NCBI RefSeq assembly: GCF_900141815.1
Contig: NZ_FQYR01000003.1
Span: 1,046,294-1,110,293 of the forward strand
From: Rubritalea squalenifaciens DSM 18772
Lineage (GTDB): Bacteria; Verrucomicrobiota; Verrucomicrobiia; Verrucomicrobiales; Akkermansiaceae
Length of the DNA stretch: 64,000 nt
Direction of reading: 5' to 3'
This document shows, in pieces, positions 18,617 through 27,354 of the stretch; the first letter of the stretch is position 1, and each line of letters starts with the position of its first letter. The position numbers were made by a program, and so were the translations under genes. Below the pieces are notes generated by a model. The model did no database searches. It was not told the origin of the DNA and saw only the letters and a list, made by a program, of their open reading frames with translations.

Positions 18617-20095
18617 ATGTCCAAATCCTACGCATTGTACACTCTAGCCAGCATCGGTCTGGCCCTCAGTTCCCAAGCAGCATTGAAGCTGCCTCATATT
18701 TTCTCAGACCACGCCGTACTGCAGCGTGATTTGCCAGTCACGATCTGGGGCTGGGAGGATCCCGGCGCCAAGGTAAACATCTCCTTTGCCGGCCAGTCAA
18801 AAGCCGGCACCACTGACAAGGACGGTAAATGGAGCATTGTCTTAGATCCACTCAAGACTAACAAACAAGGCTCCGAACTTACCATCACGAGCTCCACTGG
18901 AGACAAACAGATTCTCAAAGATATTCTGGTGGGAGAAGTCTGGCTCGCAGGCGGCCAGTCAAACATGCAATGGACTATCAAGCAGGCGCGCAAGGAAGAC
19001 CAAGCTGTAGCCCAAGAAAAGACCCGCCCTCTCATCCGCATCGCGACTATCCCAAAGATTGCCAAGTACGAACCGCAGGATGACGTGAAAACCAAGTGGG
19101 AAATCAGCACCCCGGAAGTAGCCATGCGCTCCACCGCTGTGGGTTGGTTTTTTGCCAAAAATCTCGTCGATGAATTGGATATCCCAGTCGGCATTATTTC
19201 CTCAAACTGGGGCGGCTCCAAAATAGAAACCTGGATCACTGATGACGGCTATCAAGCGACTCCTTACCTTCAGGAGCTCTATAAGCAGCGCCAGACTAGG
19301 ATTCCAGGCACGCCCGCCTATGAAGCCCTTTTGAAAGCCAGTAAGGATTCTGGGAAAAAAGCCCCACCAGCCATGAAGCCCGGAAATCATACCACTGGTC
19401 TCTACCAAGCGATGATCCACCCACTGCTTCCCTATGGGCTGAGAGGATTTATCTGGTATCAAGGTGAGTCTAACAGAGGTGAGAGCTACACTTACATGGA
19501 CAAAAAGAAAGGTCTTATAGATGGCTGGAGAAAAGCTTTTCAGCGCCCGGACGCCCCATTCTACTTCGTACAGCTCGCTCCTTTCATCTACGGAAAGAAC
19601 AAGCCGACTGACCTGGCCATGACCCGCCAGGCTCAGTTGGAAACCCTCAAGCTGCCTAACACAGGCATGGCCGTCACCATGGATGTAGGTAACCTGAAGA
19701 ATATCCACCCCACTAATAAATCCGCCGTCGGTCACCGGCTCGCACTATGGGCTTTGGCCAAGGACTACGGTAAGAAGGACCTCGTTTATTCCGGCCCTCT
19801 CTTCAAGTCAGCCAAAGCCGATGGCAACAAGGTCATCGTCAACTTCGAGCATGCGGATGGGTTAAGAACCACTGACGGTAGCACTCCAAAATTTCTGGAG
19901 ATCGCAGGCTCTGACAACCAATGGCACCCAGCTACAGGCACAATCAAGGGTTCTCACCTAATCGTCACCAGCAAAGAAGTTTCCAACCCGACTCAAGTCC
20001 GCTATGCTTGGAGTCATGATGCCCTCCCAAACCTGATCAATGGATCCGGTCTTCCAGCATCTCCATTCCACAGTAATTTCCCCCCAAGGAAATAA
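18617..20095 (+). CDS. Secreted sialate O-acetylesterase
   Basis: An exported SGNH-fold esterase of 492 residues removing O-acetyl groups from sialic acids or other glycans. The signal peptide ends near LSSQA. The conserved opening LPHIFSDHAVLQRDLPVTIWG leads to the nucleophile Ser115 in AGGQSNMQW; FIWYQGESN and the C-terminal NIHPTNKSAVGHRLALWA carry the remaining catalytic residues. It fits a lifestyle of degrading host or algal glycans, as do nagB and the sulfatases in this window. Confidence 0.94.
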   Translation: MSKSYALYTLASIGLALSSQAALKLPHIFSDHAVLQRDLPVTIWGWEDPGAKVNISFAGQSKAGTTDKDGKWSIVLDPLKTNKQGSELTITSSTGDKQILKDILVGEVWLAGGQSNMQWTIKQARKEDQAVAQEKTRPLIRIATIPKIAKYEPQDDVKTKWEISTPEVAMRSTAVGWFFAKNLVDELDIPVGIISSNWGGSKIETWITDDGYQATPYLQELYKQRQTRIPGTPAYEALLKASKDSGKKAPPAMKPGNHTTGLYQAMIHPLLPYGLRGFIWYQGESNRGESYTYMDKKKGLIDGWRKAFQRPDAPFYFVQLAPFIYGKNKPTDLAMTRQAQLETLKLPNTGMAVTMDVGNLKNIHPTNKSAVGHRLALWALAKDYGKKDLVYSGPLFKSAKADGNKVIVNFEHADGLRTTDGSTPKFLEIAGSDNQWHPATGTIKGSHLIVTSKEVSNPTQVRYAWSHDALPNLINGSGLPASPFHSNFPPRK

Positions 20096-20112
20096 GAACC
20101 CTGCACATCATT

Positions 20113-20811
20113 ATGACTTCGACTCTCACACTCATGCCGGGCCTTCACGGCACGGACGAAATGTTCTCCGATCTGGTTGATCAGCTGGACGGCCCGGTTG
20201 AGTGTGTGAATTACCCGCGTAAGATTAGTCAGGACTACAACACCCTCTATGCCTGGCTGGAGGAAAACCTCGACTGGAATATACCGAGAATCCTGATTGC
20301 TGAGTCTTTCTCTGGACCTTTAGCCCTCAGACTCACCAAGAAACACCAAGACCAGGTAGAAGGGCTGATCCTTGCAGCTAGCTTCTGTGCATCACCCATC
20401 CATGCAGGTCTGGCGCTCCTCCCACTGCGCCCGCTCTTCATGCTGAGTCCTCCATCACCGGCCTTAAAACATTTCCTGATTGGTCAGACACCAGCACCAG
20501 AACTCTTGGCCACCCTCAAGCAAGTAGCCAAGGAGCTTCCATCACGTATCATGAGCCAGAGGGTAAGAGCGGTACTTACTCTCGAGGAACGGGACTGCCC
20601 TCCACTACCGAATACACCGATTCTTTTACTGCAAGCCCAGCATGATAATTTGATTCCCTGGGAAGTTCAGACTATGTTAGAGCAGCGATACCCGCACGCC
20701 ACTACCCACTGGATGGAGACGCCTCATCTACTCCTCCAGTCAGCACCAGAGGCTGCGGCAAAATACATCAAGAAATTCCTCTCGGCTCATGCCTCGCTAG
20801 TTACGACCTGA
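20113..20811 (+). CDS. Alpha/beta hydrolase
   Basis: The protein has 232 residues and no signal peptide, so it is cytoplasmic. MPGLHGTDEMF is the oxyanion-hole segment, LIAESFSGPLAL the nucleophile elbow (Ser in E-S-F-S-G rather than G-x-S-x-G), LLQAQHDNLIPW gives the Asp and METPHLLLQ the His. It begins 17 bp after the sialate esterase and is followed 18 bp later by thiD, so the three may form one transcript. The substrate is unknown. Confidence 0.82.
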   Translation: MTSTLTLMPGLHGTDEMFSDLVDQLDGPVECVNYPRKISQDYNTLYAWLEENLDWNIPRILIAESFSGPLALRLTKKHQDQVEGLILAASFCASPIHAGLALLPLRPLFMLSPPSPALKHFLIGQTPAPELLATLKQVAKELPSRIMSQRVRAVLTLEERDCPPLPNTPILLLQAQHDNLIPWEVQTMLEQRYPHATTHWMETPHLLLQSAPEAAAKYIKKFLSAHASLVTT

Positions 20812-20829
20812 GAAAAGTTAGCAAACAAG

Positions 20830-21639
20830 ATGAACATGACACCTGTAGCTCTCACCATAGCTGGATCCGACTGCTCCTCTGGAGCTGGTATTCAAGCTGA
20901 TCTAAAAACCTTTTCCTACCTCGGTGTCCACGGACTCACTGCAGTCACATGCGTCGTCTCTGAGACTCCTCATACAGTCAGTGATATACACGCAGTTCCT
21001 CCAGCCATTCTCCAGGACCAAGTCCGCCTACTTCTGAAGACGTATCCCGTAGCCGCCATCAAAACAGGCATGCTCTATTCCAAGTCTCACATCGTAGCCA
21101 TCACCGAGCTCTTGGAGAATAGCACCATCCCCCTCATCGTGGATCCCGTCATGGTTGCTACCTCAGGTTCCTCCCTACTCAAGGATGATGCCGTGAGAGC
21201 CTATATGGAGCGCCTATTCCCCTTGGCTACTCTAATCACCCCTAACATGCCGGAGGCTTCCGTGCTTTTGGAGCGAGAAATTACCCAAAGTGCTGAAATG
21301 GAAGACGCAGCCAGAGAATTGGCGGAGAAATTCTCCACCTCGGTACTACTTAAAGGCGGACATCTGCCCGAGAGCGAAGATCGCCTGGACATCCTTTGCC
21401 ATGAGGGACAGATTCACCGCTTCACCTCAAGCACGGTCGACCTCCATTCCACCCATGGCACCGGGTGCACCCTCTCTGCAGCCATTGCTGCCCTCATCGC
21501 CCGTGGCAGTGACCTACCCACAGCCGTTTCCGAGGCCAAGCAGTGGCTTCACGGAGCGATCCTCAATTCCTTGCGCTGGCCAGACCAAGGCCAAGGCGAG
21601 ACACTCTGCCTGAATCATCTCAGAACTGAGAGTCTCTGA
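20830..21639 (+). CDS. thiD: Hydroxymethylpyrimidine/phosphomethylpyrimidine kinase
   Basis: A ribokinase-fold enzyme of 269 residues that phosphorylates HMP to HMP-PP for thiamine synthesis. TIAGSDCSSGAGIQADLKTF is the substrate-binding opening, VDPVMVATSGSSLL the centre, and STHGTGCTLSAAIAALIARG the anion hole with the catalytic base. No TPP riboswitch or other thi gene is near; it is the last gene of a plus-strand run. Confidence 0.95.
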   Translation: MNMTPVALTIAGSDCSSGAGIQADLKTFSYLGVHGLTAVTCVVSETPHTVSDIHAVPPAILQDQVRLLLKTYPVAAIKTGMLYSKSHIVAITELLENSTIPLIVDPVMVATSGSSLLKDDAVRAYMERLFPLATLITPNMPEASVLLEREITQSAEMEDAARELAEKFSTSVLLKGGHLPESEDRLDILCHEGQIHRFTSSTVDLHSTHGTGCTLSAAIAALIARGSDLPTAVSEAKQWLHGAILNSLRWPDQGQGETLCLNHLRTESL

Positions 21640-21678
21640 AACGCTGATCGCTCTCCCCCCTCGATCCTGTTTCCGGAC

Positions 21679-21707
21679 AAAAAAAGACCGCAGGCTGCCC
21701 TGCGGTC
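21679..21707 (-). terminator. Strong terminator for the 21754 gene
   Basis: Nine-base GC-rich perfect stem GACCGCAGG / CCTGCGGTC with CTGC loop. On the minus strand it is followed by seven U; on the plus strand it ends in GTTTG, so it may weakly stop thiD transcripts too. Confidence 0.88.
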
Positions 21708-21753
21708 GTTTGATCAATCTTACGGTGCTGCTCAGTAAGCACCGGTAGGAGGC

Positions 21754-21978
21754 TTAAGCAGCGATATCGTAGTGCTTAGCGATATCGTTGAAAATCTTGT
21801 CACGGCGAATGCGAGCCTGCTCTACATCGCGAGTTTTGAGTGAGAAGCGAAGACGCTCTGCTGTGGCATCAGCCTTGTGTACAGTAAGGTGGCACCACCA
21901 TACGCCACGATTGTTCCACAGATGGTGGTTAGGGTTATCATTATTCACTCTGAGAGCGAGCTTAGTTTTCTTAACCAT
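21754..21978 (-). CDS. Small basic protein resembling an integrase arm-binding domain
   Basis: A 74-residue basic protein from ATG 21978 (a longer open frame runs upstream into AT-rich DNA and is unlikely). The middle WNNRGVWWCHLTVH followed by RLRFSLKTRDVEQARIRRDKIF has the pattern of the N-terminal arm-type DNA-binding domain of tyrosine integrases, a three-stranded sheet then a helix with an S-L-x-T-R-D turn, but no catalytic domain follows. It has a strong private terminator and a long AT-rich upstream region. It may be a stand-alone DNA-binding protein; function is inferred only. Confidence 0.7.
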   Translation of the reverse strand: MVKKTKLALRVNNDNPNHHLWNNRGVWWCHLTVHKADATAERLRFSLKTRDVEQARIRRDKIFNDIAKHYDIAA

Positions 21979-22621
21979 AGTCGTAAAGTGTTGTGTTTGC
22001 GGTTTACTGAGAATTTGTATCCTCAGTGGGGGAAAACGCCACGAACCTACCGATTCTTTCACTATACACAAGCAATTTAGCAAAAATAAGGTCAAATAGT
22101 ATAGTTTTTGCAGAATTCTGCATACCCATGCTTAAAAAAAACACACAAAGCGACACCTAACTCCCCCAAATCATATATATTACAATGGTTTACAAGGCTA
22201 CACCCTCGATTTCGCTATGTGACACACTTGTCATATCGAGCTTGAAAATCATGCAAAAACCCACAAATCCACACTAAAATACTCATATTAAAAATACCAT
22301 TCCGCACGGCTAAACCCTTGAATTTCCAAGCTTTTCCCGTTCTCTGTCATTTGCCCAAAACAGCAAACATCCGAGCGTAAACTGCACAATACGGCACAAC
22401 TTCTAACTGTCGTGTTTTATAAAGCAATTTCATTTTCTGTATTACAGATCAATATTAAGTTAGGAAATAACACGGATACTTTAGATTTTGAGATGTGAAA
22501 TTGACAAAAAAACCACAATTTTACCTCTTGAGCCCTCATCAAACGACAAGAATTAGAATTCAATAAGACAAAGTCACGACTACCTCAGACATTCCATACC
22601 TATGTAGAACCCCTTTCACCC
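21979..22621. other. AT-rich intergenic region with small dyads
   Basis: A 643-base non-coding stretch upstream of two divergent genes, clearly more AT-rich than its surroundings. I find no open frame with coding character and no RNA gene. Two imperfect or short dyads are visible: ATGTGACA-CACT-TGTCATAT near 22217 and the 13-base palindrome TCTGTA-T-TACAGA at 22436-22448. Either could be an operator, but neither is convincing alone. Confidence 0.4.
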
Positions 22622-23137
22622 ATGACACTGAGTTACGAATCCACACTGGAAGATTTATTCCAACCAGCCGCGCGCTATCACATTCAAAGCCGTACATACC
22701 AAAAGAACCTTATCCATTATACCATTACTTCGATCATTGTGTGTGCGCTGGTCTTTCATATCGCTATGCGTTTGAGCGAGAATGAGTACATCTGGTACCT
22801 GGCGCCTATCGGAGGTCTACTAGGGGCATTGATTGGCGTAATCACCAATAAGTCCAATGTCCGTACTAGCATCCGCAAAAATCTCAAAAATGAGATTGGT
22901 CATCGACTCCCTTGTACAACGACGTATCAGACTACGGACGATTCACTTAGTGTGGAATACTTAGGCATATGTCTTAGTTTCCAATTAGCGGAACTCACAT
23001 TGATTCGTGAGGATAAAGGCTATTTGGAGCTTTGGTTCGGCGATTTAGCTTTGTGCACAATTCCTCTGAGAGCCTTTGAAAGCCCTGCTCAACAAGTAAG
23101 ATTTATCGAGGACCTGCAATTTAGTCCGGCTCCTTGA
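22622..23137 (+). CDS. YcxB-like membrane protein
   Basis: A 171-residue protein. Its opening LSYESTLEDLFQPAARYHIQSR, two membrane helices (about 35-80, VCALVFHIAM and APIGGLLGALIGV), and a cytoplasmic beta domain with LRAFESPAQQVRFIEDL follow the YcxB/YcxB-C pattern. Function unknown. A second protein of the same plan lies at 34997, so this genome has paralogues. Confidence 0.7.
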   Translation: MTLSYESTLEDLFQPAARYHIQSRTYQKNLIHYTITSIIVCALVFHIAMRLSENEYIWYLAPIGGLLGALIGVITNKSNVRTSIRKNLKNEIGHRLPCTTTYQTTDDSLSVEYLGICLSFQLAELTLIREDKGYLELWFGDLALCTIPLRAFESPAQQVRFIEDLQFSPAP

Positions 23138-23341
23138 TTATTCAGACGCGTCCACTCTTCTCGATTAAATGTCATCATAGGCTACCCCATATAAACTAAC
23201 AGATACTAACACACATACTTAGATTGACACAATAAATGTCTCGACAACAGATAGCAAACTCATGCACAAAGATAGGTTAACTATACTACCCATGCTTTAA
23301 CAATCAGAGGCTTGGGTTCAAAAATCCAATATAAGTACACT

Positions 23342-23923
23342 ATGGGAACATCAATGTCATGGCTCTGCACAAGCGCAGAGCATATCGAAAAGCTCAGAGA
23401 GACCCTGCATGCAGAAGTCGTGCAAAATCCATCAGGATCCAGCCTCAGAGTCACCACCACACCTGACGACAAACTCTTTATCTTTGAATCCCGCGAAATG
23501 GACTGGACCTTCCATCGCCCAGAGATAAGAGCCCTCCTCTCTACCGGGTGTGAAATCATGTTCTGCACTCTCGAAGACCATGTCATGGCCTCAGAATGCG
23601 CACTTTGGCGCAATGGTGAGGAAGTCTGGCACGTCCAGCACAACAACGAACTCAGTGTCTATCACCTCGATGCACGCGGAGACATCCCACCCCGCTACCT
23701 GGCAATCAAGCAGGACCATATGGATACCCAGTGCGCTGAGGGCGGTGAACGTGGACAGACCGACCACATGCTGACCGTTCCGATCCAGCTCGCCGCAGAA
23801 CTTACTGGTTTCGATAGCAGCCCCCAGCTTCCGGAGGGAAGACATCTCTCTTGGCAATGCCATAGTCCGAAATCCCCCTCCCTCATTCCACGGATCGTGC
23901 ACAAAATCTCCAGTATGATCTAG
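23342..23923 (+). CDS. Hypothetical protein
   Basis: A 193-residue soluble protein from ATG 23342 (an in-frame ATG at 23312 adds ten residues). It contains an alternating strand/helix region (RVTTTPDDKLFIFESREMDWTF, WHVQHNNELSVYHLDARG). No signal peptide, membrane segment or recognised motif. It belongs to the run of short plus-strand genes between 22.6 and 38.8 kb. Confidence 0.6.
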   Translation: MGTSMSWLCTSAEHIEKLRETLHAEVVQNPSGSSLRVTTTPDDKLFIFESREMDWTFHRPEIRALLSTGCEIMFCTLEDHVMASECALWRNGEEVWHVQHNNELSVYHLDARGDIPPRYLAIKQDHMDTQCAEGGERGQTDHMLTVPIQLAAELTGFDSSPQLPEGRHLSWQCHSPKSPSLIPRIVHKISSMI

Positions 23924-23957
23924 TCGAGGCAGATCATTGGGTTTATCTCATCTATGT

Positions 23958-24353
23958 ATGCAGCACTCAATCCACACGGGAGAAACCTTCAAGAAGCTCA
24001 CCAAGGCAAAGCAACTTGGCAAGGACCTCGAGAACTCCATTTGGGTAGACTGTGAATTCTCTCACTGTGCTCTCGATGGCCTACAAATCTACGGTGCCAT
24101 TTTCACCCGTTGCCATTTCGAGAAGGTCTCCCTCTACTGGTGCAGTGCCTTCCAGGCCACCTTCATCGACTGCAAGTTCCTTCGCTGCGACCTCCGGGGA
24201 GACTTCATTGAAGCTCGCTTCATCCGCTGCGGCTTCGACCAATGTGAGACTGGCGACAATAACCTAGGCGGGAAAACGGAATGGACTAATGCCGTCACCG
24301 TCGGATGCGTCACCTCCACCCCTCTCCCTATCATTCTACGAGAGGATGAATAA
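23958..24353 (+). CDS. Pentapeptide-repeat-like protein
   Basis: A 131-residue protein from ATG 23958 (an in-frame TTG at 23937 is possible). The centre shows a beta-helix-like periodicity of about ten residues, alternating Phe and Cys: CEFSHCALDGLQIYG, CHFEKVSLYWC, TFIDCKFLRCDL, RFIRCGFDQCE. This is the pentapeptide-repeat pattern A(D/N)LxX with an unusually high Cys content. It is cytoplasmic and its function is unknown. Confidence 0.65.
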   Translation: MQHSIHTGETFKKLTKAKQLGKDLENSIWVDCEFSHCALDGLQIYGAIFTRCHFEKVSLYWCSAFQATFIDCKFLRCDLRGDFIEARFIRCGFDQCETGDNNLGGKTEWTNAVTVGCVTSTPLPIILREDE

Positions 24354-24377
24354 AGTAGCGCCGCTCTAGCATGTTAG

Positions 24378-24476
24378 TTATTCCGTCTGGCTCACGCTTA
24401 CATACACGGACCTGCACTTCGTACAGGGAGTATCATTAAATGGTCTGCCATTACAAACGCACCAACTCTTTGTAAT
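24378..24476 (-). pseudogene. Possible zinc-ribbon gene remnant
   Basis: In the gap between two plus-strand genes the minus strand reads NITKSWCVCNGRPFN and DTPCTKCRSVYVSVSQTE before a stop, a plausible C-x-C ... C-x-x-C zinc ribbon. No ATG or GTG start lies just upstream, so if real it is a truncated remnant. Low confidence; chance is possible in so short a stretch. Confidence 0.25.
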
Positions 24477-24525
24477 GTTGTTCGATGCTACGAAACAGAA
24501 TACTCGAGCCCATCCATCTTCTGAC

Positions 24526-24891
24526 ATGCCAGCCGTCTTCCACATCTCCCGCTTGCTCTTGCTCGCCATTATTGGCGGTATTCTGAGCAGCACCTGTACA
24601 CTCACTTCTTGTAATAACCGCAGCCAGGAGGAACCCGTCCGCCTGCAGGTAAGTAGGACTGGGAACAACACCCGGATACGTATCACTGGCCAGCGCAGTT
24701 TTTCACTCATCGTCACCGACACGACCACTGGCCACGAGATCTATCGTTCCAAGGAAAGCACCAGCACCCATAGCTTCGAGATCCCCTACCATGCTTCGCA
24801 AGACGAACATATCGGCCTGGATACCGAAATGCTTCTCATCATGAATAAGACCTATCGCGTGAAAAATCTCGAGTTCCAGACGAGCCAGTAG
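24526..24891 (+). CDS. Small putative lipoprotein
   Basis: The protein has 121 residues from ATG 24526, chosen because the signal sequence then reads MPAVFHISRLLLLAIIGG with a lipobox-like LTSC before NNRSQEE. The mature domain looks like an eight-strand beta sandwich (LIVTDTTTGHEIYRSKES). No family recognised. A second small lipoprotein follows after 58 bp. Confidence 0.6.
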   Translation: MPAVFHISRLLLLAIIGGILSSTCTLTSCNNRSQEEPVRLQVSRTGNNTRIRITGQRSFSLIVTDTTTGHEIYRSKESTSTHSFEIPYHASQDEHIGLDTEMLLIMNKTYRVKNLEFQTSQ

Positions 24892-24949
24892 AGCTAACAT
24901 CAGGAAAAGACTTCAACTCATCACAGAGTGTACTAAGCTTGGCTTAGTC

Positions 24950-25348
24950 ATGAATCGATTGCTTTTCTTACTCAGTCTTCCACTTCTCCTCACCAGCTGC
25001 GGTGGCATCACCCATTACGTCCACAAAGACGCTGAAATCCGCAGTGGCCAGATGACTCCCGTCACCCTCAAGGTTGGAGAGGAAAAGCTCATGCTCAAGC
25101 ACACACAGGGTATCGCCATCGTCGGCGGCTACAAGGAAGGCATCAGTGTGGAGGATAGCAGCATCTCCCAAGTCCGCTACGGAGACGGCAGCGAGGCTGA
25201 TTCCTATGCGCCCAAAGCCTATCTCATTGGCAAGAAGCCAGGCATCACCCGAGCAGTCTATACCAACCGCCTCGCGCCCTCTGCTTTCTCCCGAGATGAT
25301 CTCGATGGCAACCACTCTCCAGCCATATTTAAAGTCATCGTAGAATAA
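24950..25348 (+). CDS. Small putative lipoprotein
   Basis: A 132-residue protein with a lipoprotein signal peptide: MNRLLFLLSLPLLLTSC, lipobox LLTSC at 13-17, then GGITHYV. The mature part contains KVGEEKLMLKHTQGIAIVGG and GKKPGITRAVYTNRLAP, perhaps an Ig-like or pilus-N-like beta domain. No family is assigned. A decayed gene starts 6 bp after its stop. Confidence 0.65.
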   Translation: MNRLLFLLSLPLLLTSCGGITHYVHKDAEIRSGQMTPVTLKVGEEKLMLKHTQGIAIVGGYKEGISVEDSSISQVRYGDGSEADSYAPKAYLIGKKPGITRAVYTNRLAPSAFSRDDLDGNHSPAIFKVIVE

Positions 25349-25354
25349 GCTCAG

Positions 25355-25524
25355 ATGAAGTCCCTGGTTGGGAAGAATGTGACGGTATTCTACAACCAAG
25401 AGGATGTGAATGAGTCCTACCTGACGAACCCACAAACCACGTCTGGATCTATCTCGGCTTTTCTCTCGCTTTATCCATCGTCGGCACGGCTTTTGCCTAC
25501 TGGATCATACTCTATATGGACTGA
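25355..25524 (+). pseudogene. Frameshifted remnant resembling DUF3592
   Basis: Two overlapping frames make one plausible protein end. The first, from ATG 25355, reads MKSLVGKNVTVFYNQEDVNE and SYLTNPQTTSG. The second, one base off, reads HVWIYLGFSLALSIVGTAFA then YWIILYMD and stops at 25524. A V-x-V-x-Y-(N/D)-P-like strand followed by a terminal membrane helix is the DUF3592 pattern. The domain's N-terminal part is missing, so this is a truncated and frameshifted gene. Inference from pattern only. Confidence 0.45.
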
Positions 25525-25960
25525 TCTCTAGGAGAATCATTAAGGTCCCCCATCCACTCGTATCCTGGCTTTGAGCTTCGTAGCTACGATTCGTTTCGCA
25601 TTTCCGAATTTGTCACGAATCGACCGACCATCACCTACTTAAGAAGCAGGGAATACTACGACGAAGGGAACTTCCCCAGCTCTTGTCGACTTAATAGACA
25701 CACAACCCATATAGATACATAACTCCACTTAACACATTAAGCACAAGTTATCATTCCCCAAAACAGGAATGATAACGTAAGTCACTATACTTAAGAGAAT
25801 CACAACAAGCAGCCCTTGTTTCAAAAAGCAGACAAGCGTTTAATACATAACGCTTAAGACCTCAGCAAGCTCTCCATTGTGTGTGTCGTTTCGATGAGGT
25901 CAAAGCCATGGAAGTCCAATAAATCGCTCCCATGAACAACCAACTAACGAAAGGAAAAGT
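25525..25960. other. Intergenic region with a perfect hairpin
   Basis: This 436-base stretch has no convincing open frame. Its one clear structure is the inverted repeat at 25747-25776, listed separately. It presumably also contains the promoter of the PEP-CTERM gene at 25961. Confidence 0.45.
25747..25776. repeat. Perfect 11-base inverted repeat
   Basis: GTTATCATTCC and GGAATGATAAC flank an eight-base spacer (CCAAAACA). The arms are AT-rich and no U-tract follows on the plus strand, so it does not look like an intrinsic terminator. An operator or an mRNA leader structure for the PEP-CTERM gene 185 bp downstream are options. Confidence 0.6.
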
Positions 25961-26728
25961 ATGACCCCCACCTTAATCAAGGGGCTTCTGGCCCTTACTG
26001 CTACTCTCGCTACAGCCAACGCTACCCTAGTTGACTTGAGAGGTGATGTCGACGCCTCGGGCTTCATAAATGATGCTCTGTTTGCCGTCGATAACTCTCA
26101 ACCAGCAGGTACAGGCATATTCGGCAGAGAAGATGGCGGTGTGTTCTTACGTATTAGAATGACTGGTCAAGAGGAAGGCTATAACACCAACACCAATGGT
26201 GTGATGGACAACATCGATGGCACATGGACCCACGATGTCTTGTTCTCCAGCCTGAATACCGTGAACATTAATGACGTACTCTACGTACCATTCCTACTGG
26301 ACGTAAATGAGAACGTACCCCAAGGGGAAATCACTCTGGAGGCGCTGCAACTCTTCAGCTCCACCACTGGCGGTCTCTCCCACCAATCACTGGCCGATCT
26401 GGCTGGTGACAGTGCCACCACCCTCCTGTATGACCTGGATGGGGCTGGTGATAGCTCTGTACTCCTGGACTACAACCTCCAAGGCACCGGTAGTGGACGC
26501 TCTGATATGGGCATGTTCATCCCCTTGGATTTGTTCGATGGAGTCGAGGATGATGACTTCATCATTCTCTATAGTGAATTTACAGGATCCGATGCAGGCT
26601 TCGAAGAATGGACCCTAGGCTCCGGCGATGGCGGCCCACCACCACCAGATGACGAAATCCCTGAGCCATCATCCTCCGCATTGCTCCTGATATCCCTGGC
26701 GGCCCTCTTATCGCGCCGTCGCAGATAG
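25961..26728 (+). CDS. PEP-CTERM sorting-domain protein
   Basis: A 255-residue secreted protein; AAAGGAAAAG just upstream is a usable ribosome site. Sec signal peptide MTPTLIKGLLALTATLATANA. The mature protein is acidic (many Asp/Glu, GDVDASGFIND, DDDFIILYSEF). A Gly/Pro linker (GDGGPPPPDDE) precedes IPEPSSSALLL, a hydrophobic stretch and SRRRR, the PEP-CTERM signal. A terminator follows. Confidence 0.86.
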   Translation: MTPTLIKGLLALTATLATANATLVDLRGDVDASGFINDALFAVDNSQPAGTGIFGREDGGVFLRIRMTGQEEGYNTNTNGVMDNIDGTWTHDVLFSSLNTVNINDVLYVPFLLDVNENVPQGEITLEALQLFSSTTGGLSHQSLADLAGDSATTLLYDLDGAGDSSVLLDYNLQGTGSGRSDMGMFIPLDLFDGVEDDDFIILYSEFTGSDAGFEEWTLGSGDGGPPPPDDEIPEPSSSALLLISLAALLSRRRR

Positions 26729-26765
26729 ACTAGAACGCTAAATAATTGCGGGTATAAACCTAACC

Positions 26766-26807
26766 CACCCTGCCTCCCCTCATAGCGAGAGGCAGGGTGT
26801 CTTTTTG
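26766..26807 (+). terminator. Rho-independent terminator
   Basis: Perfect eleven-base stem CACCCTGCCTC / GAGGCAGGGTG followed by TCTTTTTG. Confidence 0.88.
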
Positions 26808-26895
26808 CCGACTAACAGCAAGTCACGGAGACGATCCCTGAATTCTTCCTCGCACACTCACCCCATCTATCCTCTAGTAGGCTCTGTAAGCACTC

Positions 26896-27348
26896 ATGAC
26901 CGCCCAAGAACTACAAGACTACCTTTACCAGCGCATTCCTCAGGCCAGCGCCATGCAGGCCTGCATCGAAGAGGTTGGCGAAAACTCTCTCACCCTCAGC
27001 GCGCCGCTGGAGCCAAACATCAACCACCGTGACTCTGTCTTCGGTGGCAGCGCCTCCTCCATCGCCATCCTCTCGGCCTGGGCCTATCTCCATGCCCGAC
27101 TCAAGTCCCTCGGTATCTCCACTACCCTCGTCATCCAGCGCAATACCATGAGCTACGATGCCCCCATCCTAGGCCGTTTCTCCGCCACCGCAACCCTCCC
27201 AGAAACCGCCGACTGGGACAAATTCCTCCACACGCTCCGCCGCCGCGGCAAAGCCCGCCTCCAAGTCCAAACCCACCTCCACTACGATGGCAAACCCGCC
27301 GGCGAAATGCTGGGCAGCTTTGTGGCTGTGGGCTGTCAGGAAAGTTAA
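26896..27348 (+). CDS. YiiD C-terminal-type hotdog thioesterase-like protein
   Basis: A 150-residue cytoplasmic protein. LSAPLEPNINHRDSVFGGSASSIAILSAWAYLHARL, VIQRNTMSYDAPILGRFSATA and the closing GSFVAV strand match the putative thioesterase domain (YiiD_C family, hotdog fold) that in some bacteria is fused to a GNAT domain. Here it stands alone. Substrate unknown. Confidence 0.82.
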   Translation: MTAQELQDYLYQRIPQASAMQACIEEVGENSLTLSAPLEPNINHRDSVFGGSASSIAILSAWAYLHARLKSLGISTTLVIQRNTMSYDAPILGRFSATATLPETADWDKFLHTLRRRGKARLQVQTHLHYDGKPAGEMLGSFVAVGCQES

Positions 27349-27354
27349 TGCACC

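Noticed and set aside
22208..22236. Imperfect dyad ATGTGACA-CACT-TGTCATAT
   Set aside because: One mismatch, AT-rich setting and no matching copy elsewhere in the window; left only as a note under the intergenic entry.
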